DNA of 26,282 nt, taken from NCBI GenBank assembly GCA_027296525.1, contig JAPUJA010000272.1, positions 1 to 26,282 on the forward strand. Direction: 5' to 3'. The notes beneath the pieces are model-generated. The model was given only the letters and a program-made list of their open reading frames with translations. It had not been told where the DNA came from and did no database searches. Below, in pieces: positions 15,015-21,725 of this stretch. The translations under genes were made by a program, and so were the position numbers. Origin of the DNA: Pseudomonadota bacterium. GTDB taxonomy: Bacteria > Pseudomonadota > Alphaproteobacteria > UBA828 > JAPUJA01. The first letter of the stretch is position 1; each line of letters starts with the position of its first letter.

Positions 15015-16181
15015 ATGGAACCGAGAAGCATAACTATCCTGGGTTCGACGGGATCGGTCGGCTGTAACACGATCGATCTGATCGAACGTAATCCGGCGGC
15101 TTATCGGATCGAAGCCCTGACGGCCAATCAAAACGTCGAGGTTCTCGCCAAGCAGGCGAGGCGTCTTAAGCCGCGCTTGGCGGTGATCACCGAGGAATCG
15201 AAATACGAAGCGCTCAAGGACGCTCTTTGGGGAACCAACATCGCCGTGGCCTCGGGGCGTGCCGCGTTGCGCGAGGCGGCCGAGATGCCCGCCGATTGGG
15301 TCATGGCGGCGATCGTCGGCGCCGCCGGGCTCGAACCCACACTCGCCGCGATATCTCGGGGCGTAATCGTCGCTCTGGCCAACAAGGAATGCCTTGCCTG
15401 CGCCGGCGAGCTCGTGATGCAGGAAGTACGCGCGAACGGCACCACCCTGCTGCCCGTGGATTCCGAGCACAATGCGATTTTTCAGGTGTTCGAGTTCGAG
15501 CGCCACGAATCGGTGGAGCGGCTGATCCTGACCGCTTCGGGTGGACCTTTCCGCTCGATGGACCGGGATCAGATGGCGTCGGTCACGGCCGAACAGGCGG
15601 TCGCCCATCCGAACTGGGATATGGGCGCGAAGATCTCCGTCGATTCGGCCACGATGATGAACAAGGGCCTCGAAATGATCGAGGCCTATCATTTGTTCCC
15701 GGTCGACGCCGAGCAGATCGAGGTGGTGATCCACCCGCAATCGGTGGTTCACAGCCTGGTCGCTTATATCGACGGATCGGTCCTCGCACAGCTCGGTTCG
15801 CCGGACATGCGCACCCCCATCGCCTACACCCTCGGATGGCCCAAGCGCATCCCCGCGCCGGCGCCCAAGCTCGATCTGGCGGCGCTTGGAAGCCTGACCT
15901 TCGAGCGGCCCGATGCCGAGCGTTTTCCGGCCCTCAGGCTCGCGCACGCCGCCCTCGAAACGGGCGGTGGGGCGCCGACCATACTCAACGCCGCCAACGA
16001 GATCGCCGTGCATGGCTTTCTGAAGGGCGAGATCGGCTTTCTCCAGATCACCGAGGTCGTCGAACACACTCTCGGCAAGCTGAACAACGGGAGCTTGGCA
16101 TCATTGGACGACGTGATCGCGTTGGACCAGGACGCCCGCGCGAAGGCGCAGGCCTATATGGCCAACGGAATGTCGCGATAG
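15015..16181 (+). CDS. dxr: 1-deoxy-D-xylulose 5-phosphate reductoisomerase
   Basis: Dxr converts DXP to 2-C-methyl-D-erythritol 4-phosphate with NADPH, the committed step of the MEP isoprenoid pathway. The 388-residue protein has the NADPH-binding GSTGSVG near the N-terminus, LANKE, the metal-site VDSEHNAIFQ, SGGPF, the WDMGAKISVDSATMMNKGLE block and HPQSVVHS, all intact. ATG 15015 fits homologues; the frame is open upstream but has no usable start, and no clear Shine-Dalgarno site is visible. The usual alphaproteobacterial neighbours (uppS, cdsA, rseP) are absent: instead hpnC follows 40 bp downstream. This suggests co-regulation with hopanoid synthesis. Whether it is the only dxr in the genome cannot be told here. 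Confidence 0.96.
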   Translation: MEPRSITILGSTGSVGCNTIDLIERNPAAYRIEALTANQNVEVLAKQARRLKPRLAVITEESKYEALKDALWGTNIAVASGRAALREAAEMPADWVMAAIVGAAGLEPTLAAISRGVIVALANKECLACAGELVMQEVRANGTTLLPVDSEHNAIFQVFEFERHESVERLILTASGGPFRSMDRDQMASVTAEQAVAHPNWDMGAKISVDSATMMNKGLEMIEAYHLFPVDAEQIEVVIHPQSVVHSLVAYIDGSVLAQLGSPDMRTPIAYTLGWPKRIPAPAPKLDLAALGSLTFERPDAERFPALRLAHAALETGGGAPTILNAANEIAVHGFLKGEIGFLQITEVVEHTLGKLNNGSLASLDDVIALDQDARAKAQAYMANGMSR

Positions 16182-16221
16182 GCCGCTCGGCTCTTCACGA
16201 CATCCACGTTCATCCCATGCA

Positions 16222-17148
16222 ATGACAACCACCGAGCAAAACGAAGCCCTGAGGGCGGGGGAACCGCTTGCGGGGGTCGTGCGCGGGGGCGAATCGTCGG
16301 GCGCCGGCGGACGCGCGCAGCTCGATTCCGACGCCGTCCGGCGTCTCATCGTCGAGAACACCGAGAACTTTCCGGTCGGCTCCTTTCTCATTCCGCCCGA
16401 TTGTCGGCCCCATGTCTACGCCTTCTACCAATATGCGCGGAACGCCGACGATATTGCTGATTCGGCGACACTTTCTGTGGAGGAGAAGCTTCGCCGCCTG
16501 AACCCGGCCCACGACGCGCTGGGGGTCGATGAAGGGGCGCTTCCCGATTGGGCGGTGTCCTACCACCGCAGCCTGATCGAAACCGGCAACACGCCTCGGC
16601 ACGGGCGCGACCTCCTCTCCGCCTTCATCCAGGACGTCACCAAGCTCCGTTACCGCGATTGGGACGACCTGGTGGACTATTGCATGCGTTCGGCCGCATC
16701 CGTCGGGCGCGTGATGATGGACATCCACGGCGAAACCGATGCCGATTTCGAGGGCTCGGACGCGCTTTGCAACGCGCTCCAGGTGCTCAATCACCTGCAG
16801 GACTGCAAGAAGGATTATCTCAACCTGGATCGCGTCTATCTGCCGGAACCCTGGCTCCAGGAAGAAGGCGGCTCGGTGGAGGATCTCGCCTTGCCTTCGG
16901 CGACGCCCGCGGTGCGCCGGGTGATCGAGCGTTGTCTGGACGGGACCGACGATTTGCTCGCCCGCGCCCAGACCATGCCGCCGTCCGTCCGCCGCCGGGG
17001 GCTTCGTCTCGAGAGCGCGCTCATCCTCGCGCTGGCCAAGAAATTATCTGGGCGCCTGCGCCGTGAGGACCCGCTGGCCCGGCGCGTCAAGGTGTCGAAG
17101 GCCGGTTGGATTCTGTGCGGCGTGAAGGGCGCGCTCACCTCATGGTAG
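16222..17148 (+). CDS. hpnC: Hydroxysqualene synthase HpnC
   Basis: HpnC belongs to the squalene/phytoene synthase family and, in the three-enzyme bacterial route, converts presqualene diphosphate to hydroxysqualene. The 308-residue product has the two aspartate-rich Mg-diphosphate motifs, NADDIAD (Asp76, Asp77, Asp80) and LQDCKKDY (Asp194, Asp198), and the HpnC-like NFPVGSFLIPP segment. The first 40 residues, before RRLIVENTENFPVG, look like a non-conserved extension, and ATG 16222 lacks a good Shine-Dalgarno site. GTG 16279, preceded by G-rich sequence, is a plausible alternative start. The gene's stop overlaps the start of hpnD. Confidence 0.94.
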   Translation: MTTTEQNEALRAGEPLAGVVRGGESSGAGGRAQLDSDAVRRLIVENTENFPVGSFLIPPDCRPHVYAFYQYARNADDIADSATLSVEEKLRRLNPAHDALGVDEGALPDWAVSYHRSLIETGNTPRHGRDLLSAFIQDVTKLRYRDWDDLVDYCMRSAASVGRVMMDIHGETDADFEGSDALCNALQVLNHLQDCKKDYLNLDRVYLPEPWLQEEGGSVEDLALPSATPAVRRVIERCLDGTDDLLARAQTMPPSVRRRGLRLESALILALAKKLSGRLRREDPLARRVKVSKAGWILCGVKGALTSW

Positions 17149-18011
17149 CGGCGCTCGAACCGCGCACAGACGACGATCCCAAGCGCTATGTCGCCAAGGT
17201 CGTACGGGCCTCAGGCAGTTCCTTCGCCAGGCCGATGCTGGTGCTGCCGCGAGCCAAACGCGAGTCGATGCTCGCGCTCTATGCCTTTTGCCGCGAGACG
17301 GACGACGTCGTCGACGAAATCGAAGATCCCGAGGAGGCCTTACGCCAACTCGACGCTTGGCGTGCGGAGCTCGATGCCCTTTATCGCGGGGTGCCGAGCC
17401 ATCCGGTGACCCGCGCTCTGGCCGGACCGGTCGCCGCCCTGGATCTCCCGAAACGCTACTTTACCGAGATTCTCAATGGCTTCGACATGGATCGGTCCGG
17501 CGCCATGTGTCGCCCGGACATGGAGACTCTCGAGCGCTACTGTTTTTGCGTGGCGGGCTGCGTGGGTCTCATCTCGGTCGAGATTTTTGGCTACCAGGAT
17601 CGGCGCATCCCTGAATTCGCGGAGCAGCTGGGCCACGCCTTTCAGCTCACCAACATCCTGCGCGATATCGAGGAGGACGCCCGGCGCGGCCGGATCTATC
17701 TGCCGATCGAGCTTCTGCAACGCCACGGGCTGGCGGAGCTTCCGCCCGAGGAGCTGTTGGCGGCCGCGGCTTTGCCAGAGGTGTGCGCCGAGCTCGGCGC
17801 GCTTGCGCGTCGGCGCTTCGCCGCGGCGGCCACGGCGCTCGCGCCTTCCGAAATCCGTTCGATGCGCCCGGCCCTCCTGATGCGGGCGATCTACGAAACC
17901 TACCTCGATCGCATGGAGGCAAGCGGCTGGCGCCTGAGCGGCGACGAGGTTCGCCTGGGCCGGGCGAGCAAGCTCTGGCTGCTGCTGCGCGCCTTCATCA
18001 CCACCATCTGA
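17142..18011 (+). CDS. hpnD: Presqualene diphosphate synthase HpnD
   Basis: HpnD condenses two farnesyl diphosphates to presqualene diphosphate, the step before HpnC. The 289-residue product shows the two trans-prenyl-synthase motifs FCRETDDVVDE (Asp54, Asp55, Asp58) and QLTNILRDIEEDARRGRIYLP (Asp175, Asp179), with ETYLDRME near the C-terminus. I chose ATG 17142, which overlaps the hpnC stop (ATGGTAG, 17142-17148) and implies translational coupling; an in-frame start at 17106 would add 12 residues read from inside hpnC. hpnE would normally come next but does not: the next gene is convergent. Confidence 0.95.
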   Translation: MVAALEPRTDDDPKRYVAKVVRASGSSFARPMLVLPRAKRESMLALYAFCRETDDVVDEIEDPEEALRQLDAWRAELDALYRGVPSHPVTRALAGPVAALDLPKRYFTEILNGFDMDRSGAMCRPDMETLERYCFCVAGCVGLISVEIFGYQDRRIPEFAEQLGHAFQLTNILRDIEEDARRGRIYLPIELLQRHGLAELPPEELLAAAALPEVCAELGALARRRFAAAATALAPSEIRSMRPALLMRAIYETYLDRMEASGWRLSGDEVRLGRASKLWLLLRAFITTI

Positions 18012-18105
18012 AGGCGCCACGGACGGCGACCCCCGCGCCAGCCGGACGCACCCGATTCGCCTGTTCGAATGATGTTGGCCCGGCGCGGTCGCGCGGATCG
18101 CCGAT

Positions 18106-18870
18106 TCAGACCTTATATTCGTAACGCTCGCCCGGCGCGCGCTCGCAATCGGGCGGGTAACTCCTTCGCTTCGCGGCGAAATATCCGACCCGGTGATCGC
18201 CTTCGGACAAGCGATTGTAGCTCGCGTAGATCGCCCGCCTCGCCCATCGACTCCGATTCGGGGCCGAACGGTGGGGAACAAACGAATCGAAGAACACGAC
18301 ATCGCCCGGCTCCATCGGACAGGGAACGAACGTTATATCCTTGATTTCCTCGTCCCCGAGGGGGTGCCACATCTTGCCGATGAGGCCCCGGTCATGGCAG
18401 CCGGGGGCGATTTCGAGACAGCCGTTCGCCTCTATCGAGAGGTCGACGGCGATGGCCGCGGTGATGAAAAGGCTCCCGTAATCCTCCCAGCCGGCTTGCA
18501 TGTCCTGGTGCGGCTCGAACCCCCGGCTCTGCGGCAGCTTGAAATTGATCTTCTCCTTGAACAGGACCGCCTGCTCGCCGAAGAGCTCGGAAACAGACCC
18601 CAAGAGACGATCTCCACTCAACAGGGAGTCGAACTCCCGATGGTAAGGAACGAAGTTCTCGATGCGATCAAGCACCCGCTTGTTCGGGTCATCCACCGAC
18701 GCCTCGCGGTAGACCATGTGCCTGTTCGGAACTTCGGGGAGATGTTCGAGCTCATCGACCCAGAGACGGATTTCCTCCGCTTCGTCCGCATCGAACACGC
18801 CGGTCATGACCAAGTAGCCGTCACGCCGGAAAGCCATCAACTCTTCTTCGGTCAGGATGGTTCGCCGCAT
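18106..18870 (-). CDS. Phytanoyl-CoA dioxygenase (PhyH) family oxygenase
   Basis: A 254-residue Fe(II)/2-oxoglutarate oxygenase of the PhyH family, which hydroxylates varied small molecules and lipids. The iron triad is visible as His121-x-Asp123 (HQDMQAG) and His200 (VPHRSAPN); Arg211 or Arg212 (RRAIYASY) is placed to bind 2-oxoglutarate. No signal peptide, so cytoplasmic. I chose ATG 18870 because GGAGG lies six bases upstream; an in-frame ATG at 18897 has no such site. The gene is convergent with hpnD and lies in the hopanoid locus, so a hopanoid or related lipid may be its substrate. That is inference from position: PhyH proteins with unrelated substrates are common. Confidence 0.9.
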   Translation of the reverse strand: MRRTILTEEELMAFRRDGYLVMTGVFDADEAEEIRLWVDELEHLPEVPNRHMVYREASVDDPNKRVLDRIENFVPYHREFDSLLSGDRLLGSVSELFGEQAVLFKEKINFKLPQSRGFEPHQDMQAGWEDYGSLFITAAIAVDLSIEANGCLEIAPGCHDRGLIGKMWHPLGDEEIKDITFVPCPMEPGDVVFFDSFVPHRSAPNRSRWARRAIYASYNRLSEGDHRVGYFAAKRRSYPPDCERAPGERYEYKV

Positions 18871-18876
18871 CTGGTC

Positions 18877-18881
18877 CCTCC
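18877..18881 (-). promoter_or_regulatory. Ribosome binding site deciding the PhyH-family start
   Basis: GGAGG on the minus strand stands six bases before ATG 18870 and supports that start over the longer one at 18897. Confidence 0.75.
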
Positions 18882-18919
18882 GCAGATTCCAGATCATGAG
18901 ACACCGCCGCTGGCAGAAC

Positions 18920-18947
18920 CTTTAACAGAAACCCGATCTCTTTAACA
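18920..18947. repeat. Pair of 8-bp direct repeats, 20 bp apart
   Basis: CTTTAACA occurs at 18920-18927 and again at 18940-18947, exactly 20 bp apart (about two helical turns), 50-77 bp upstream of the PhyH-family start on the minus strand (TGTTAAAG in that direction). The spacing suits a regulator bound to one DNA face, but this is not a site I recognise. Confidence 0.5.
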
Positions 18948-18961
18948 CCGGCAAAAGCCGG
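18948..18961. terminator. Small hairpin between the nucleotidyltransferase and PhyH-family genes
   Basis: CCGGC-AAAA-GCCGG is a perfect five-base-pair stem with a four-base loop, directly beside the CTTTAACA repeats. It lies 85 bp after the nucleotidyltransferase stop and could be a weak terminator for it, although no T-run follows on the minus strand. Confidence 0.25.
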
Positions 18962-19045
18962 ATGCCTCGCCTAGAGGGCTCTCGAAATGGCCTGGATGCG
19001 AGCGAAGGTGAGCCGTCAGAGGGCAAGTCATGCATTCACAACCCG

Positions 19046-19795
19046 TTACCCGCCCTCGCCGATCAGGCGCGGGAGTATTTCTTCGCGGGCGCGGACGACG
19101 TCCTCGGGAAAGTCTATCTCCGTCCAAGGGAGGTCCGTTATGTCTTCGAAACCGAATGTCCCGGCCGGCGAGTGAAGCAGCAACCGGCGCAAGGCTTCTT
19201 CGTAGCCCTCGTCGCGCTGTCCCGCCTCGATGAGCGCCGCGTTGGCCGTCGAGAGCGCTACCGCCATGGGCGGGGCCAACCGGAAGAACCCCACCGATTC
19301 GCCCACGAAATCGAAGGGCGCCTCCACGCGCCGGCTGAATTCCACCAGTTGTCCGCCTCGAACGGCGAGCTTCATGGGCTCGTCTCCGGCTTCGAAACTC
19401 CGGTCGAGCAGGAAGCAATTGCGATGGCGCGTCCGTTTCAGGGATTCGAGCATGCGCCGGTCGTACAAAACGTCCGCGTCCATCAGGAGAATGTCGTCGC
19501 CGCATGTCAGCGCTTGAGCCGCCGCCTGAAGGGTGACGACGCTGCCCGCCTGGTAATCGGGATTGTGCGCGAGGATGACACGGGCGCCGGCGTCGAGACG
19601 CTCAAGCTCTGCGGCGATGAGATCCGCCTTGTAACCGACGGCGACAACGACATCGTGAACGGCGATTCGCCGCAACTCCGTCAGGTGACGCTCGAGCAGC
19701 GTGCGCCCGCCGAAAGAGAGGAGCGCCTTCGGCATGCCGCCGAATTCTCCCGAGAGCCGGTTTCCCACCCCGGCGGCCATGATAAGAGCCATCAT
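19046..19795 (-). CDS. Nucleotidyltransferase family protein (sugar- or alcohol-phosphate type)
   Basis: A 249-residue single-domain NTP transferase (GT-A-like Rossmann fold) of the type that couples a phosphorylated sugar, inositol or amino alcohol to CTP or another NTP. The signature is at the N-terminus: MAAGVGNRL with Arg13, and MPKALL with Lys23. The metal-binding motif is LMDADVL (Asp106, Asp108). The C-terminal EIDFPEDVVRA resembles phosphocholine cytidylyltransferase-like and inositol-1-phosphate cytidylyltransferase-like proteins, so I favour a CDP-forming enzyme, but the substrate cannot be read from sequence. It diverges from the CDP-alcohol phosphotransferase gene across 106 bp; the natural reading is that it makes that enzyme's CDP-linked donor. 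GGAGG lies about 14 bases before the ATG, a long spacing. Confidence 0.88.
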   Translation of the reverse strand: MMALIMAAGVGNRLSGEFGGMPKALLSFGGRTLLERHLTELRRIAVHDVVVAVGYKADLIAAELERLDAGARVILAHNPDYQAGSVVTLQAAAQALTCGDDILLMDADVLYDRRMLESLKRTRHRNCFLLDRSFEAGDEPMKLAVRGGQLVEFSRRVEAPFDFVGESVGFFRLAPPMAVALSTANAALIEAGQRDEGYEEALRRLLLHSPAGTFGFEDITDLPWTEIDFPEDVVRAREEILPRLIGEGG

Positions 19796-19901
19796 CGAAG
19801 CGTGTTATTCCTCCGCCCCAGGTCCTGACGGGCAAGGCCTTCTTTCACTTTGTCGAGCTAATCGCTAACATAACCGCCAAAAAGATCGTAAGGGCGAATC
19901 T

Positions 19902-20570
19902 GTGACGAACGAAGGGAAAAGCGGCGCGTCCGACCCTCCCGCAGAGCCGAATGGTGCCATTCTTTGGGATCAGCGGCTCGCGCGCCTGATGGTGCGCCCG
20001 CTCATCGACAGCTCGGTGACACCGAATCAGATCACGACCGTGCGCCTTCTGACGGGTCTCGCGGCATGCGCGCTCATCGCCTGGGGCGGCGATCGAAGCT
20101 GGCTCAACTGGGGAGCGGCCCTCTTCATCTTCTCGAACCTGCTCGATCACGCCGACGGCGAGCTCGCGCGCCTCACCGGAAAATCGAGCCCGTTCGGACA
20201 TTACTTCGATCTCGCCAGTGACGCTCTCATTCACGCGCTGTTCTTCAGCGCCCTGGGGTTCGCGGTCGCCGGCGGCCGGATCGGCGATTGGGCCATCGTC
20301 TTGGGAACAGTGGCGACCTGCGGCATCGGCACGCTCTTCTGGGTCTTTTCTCACCGAATGAAACTCTATGGCAAAGCCGAGCTCCAGCCGCGCTGGGCGG
20401 GTTTCGAGCTCGAGGACATCATGTATCTGCTGGCGCCGGTCGTTTGGCTCGGCTGGGAACTTCCGCTCTTGGTGATCGCCGGGGTGATGTCGCCGATCGC
20501 CGCGCTCGCTCTGTTGTGGCTGCATCGCCGGACGCTGTTCTCGGCCTCGCGCCGGGAGGGGCTATCGTGA
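19902..20570 (+). CDS. CDP-alcohol phosphatidyltransferase family membrane enzyme
   Basis: A 222-residue integral membrane enzyme that displaces CMP from a CDP-linked donor with an alcohol acceptor, forming a phosphodiester. The family signature DG-x2-AR-x8-G-x3-D-x3-D is perfect, with Asp82, Asp85, Asp103 and Asp107. SVTPNQIT (38-45) precedes the first helix and about five or six helices follow. It is not recognisable as PgsA, PssA or Pcs, and neighbours suggest a specialised substrate: a nucleotidyltransferase diverges from it, and its stop overlaps the hpnA start as GTGA. The start is GTG 19902 with AAGGG about nine bases upstream. I infer that it builds a polar lipid or head group linked to hopanoid metabolism; a special phospholipid is the main alternative. 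Confidence 0.9.
   Translation: MTNEGKSGASDPPAEPNGAILWDQRLARLMVRPLIDSSVTPNQITTVRLLTGLAACALIAWGGDRSWLNWGAALFIFSNLLDHADGELARLTGKSSPFGHYFDLASDALIHALFFSALGFAVAGGRIGDWAIVLGTVATCGIGTLFWVFSHRMKLYGKAELQPRWAGFELEDIMYLLAPVVWLGWELPLLVIAGVMSPIAALALLWLHRRTLFSASRREGLS
20554..20561 (+). promoter_or_regulatory. Ribosome binding site deciding the hpnA start
   Basis: GGGAGGGG ends five bases before GTG 20567. It supports this GTG, which begins directly at the Rossmann fold, over a much longer in-frame opening at 20288 inside the preceding gene. Confidence 0.75.
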
Positions 20571-21553
20571 CGACCCTGGTGACCGGGGCCTCGGGCTTCG
20601 TTGGATCGGCGGTCGCCCGCCGAGTGCTTGCCGCCGGCCACCGGGTGCGTGTTCTCCTTCGCCCCGAGAGCGACCGGCGCAATCTCGAGGGCCTCGAGGT
20701 CGAAGTCGTGCACGGCGACCTGCTGGACCCGGATTCGCTCAAGCGGGCGGTAAAGGGGTGCGAGACGGTGTTTCACGTCGCCGCCGACTACCGTCTCTGG
20801 GTGCCGAAGCCCGAGAAGATGTACGCCGCAAACGTGCAGGGCAGCGTCGATCTTGCTCGCGCCGCAGCTGACGCGGGGGTCACGCGGATCGTCTATACGA
20901 GCAGCGTGGCGACGCTCGGACTCTCGCGCAACGGCACACCGTCCGACGAAGAGACACCATCGTGCCTCGAGGACATGATCGGCCATTACAAGCGCTCCAA
21001 ATTTCTCGCCGAGGCGGAGATGCGTCGTCTCGTGCGGAAGGAGGGGCTGCCGATCGTCATCGTCAACCCGTCGACGCCCGTAGGTCCGCGCGACGTGAAA
21101 CCGACGCCGACGGGCCGTCTCGTCCTCGAGGCCGCGGCCGGACGCATGCCGGCCTATGTCGATACCGGGCTCAACCTGGTCCATGTGGACGACGTGGCGG
21201 AGGGCCACCTGCTCGCGCTCGAACGCGGTCGAGTGGGCGAACGCTACGTGCTCGGCGGGACCAACATGAGCTTGCGTGAAATCCTTGCGGAAATTGCGGA
21301 TATCGCCGGCATCACGCCGCCCAAAATCCGTCTCTCGACCGGCGTCGTGCTTCCTATCGCCTACATTGCCGAAGGGATCGCGCGCCTCTCGGGACGCGAA
21401 CCGCGAGTCACGGTGGACGGCGTGCGCATGGCACGCAAGAAGATGTACTACTCCGCCGGCAAGGCGGCCCGCGAATTGGGTTTGACGGCGCGGCCCGTGC
21501 GCGAAGCCCTGGCGGACGCGGTCGCCTGGTTTCGCGACTCCGGCTATTGCTAA
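20567..21553 (+). CDS. hpnA: Hopanoid-associated sugar epimerase/dehydrogenase HpnA
   Basis: A 328-residue extended short-chain dehydrogenase/reductase of the HpnA family, found in hopanoid gene clusters and annotated as an NAD-dependent sugar epimerase or reductase of unsettled substrate. The cofactor-binding GASGFVG glycines are at residues 7, 10 and 13; the catalytic Tyr141-x-x-x-Lys145 (YKRSK) and the Ser of YTSSVATLG (about 112-113) are intact, as is NPSTPVGPRD. The start is GTG 20567, overlapping the stop of the CDP-alcohol transferase gene (GTGA); the two are almost certainly translated together. That link ties HpnA to a phosphodiester-forming enzyme. Confidence 0.94.
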   Translation: MTTLVTGASGFVGSAVARRVLAAGHRVRVLLRPESDRRNLEGLEVEVVHGDLLDPDSLKRAVKGCETVFHVAADYRLWVPKPEKMYAANVQGSVDLARAAADAGVTRIVYTSSVATLGLSRNGTPSDEETPSCLEDMIGHYKRSKFLAEAEMRRLVRKEGLPIVIVNPSTPVGPRDVKPTPTGRLVLEAAAGRMPAYVDTGLNLVHVDDVAEGHLLALERGRVGERYVLGGTNMSLREILAEIADIAGITPPKIRLSTGVVLPIAYIAEGIARLSGREPRVTVDGVRMARKKMYYSAGKAARELGLTARPVREALADAVAWFRDSGYC

Positions 21554-21725
21554 AGAACGTCCGGCCAGGTCCGCGACGACCGGCGTTCCCGCCGCCCTTC
21601 CGGTTGCATTTTTATCCCGAACCCCCAACACTGCGGCTTCGCTGGCGGTGCACGGCCCTTCGAAGGCGATAGGCGCCGGTTGGAATGCCTGGATATCATC
21701 CCAAAGGGGCCCGAGCCGGGATCCG

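Noticed and set aside
18055..18070. ATTCG / CGAAT inverted repeat between hpnD and the PhyH-family gene
   Set aside because: Five-base-pair stem with a six-base loop and no T-run on either strand; too weak to call a bidirectional terminator.
20288..20566. In-frame N-terminal extension of HpnA
   Set aside because: It lies inside the CDP-alcohol transferase gene in another frame, has shadow-like composition, and the Rossmann fold begins right at GTG 20567, which has a strong ribosome binding site.
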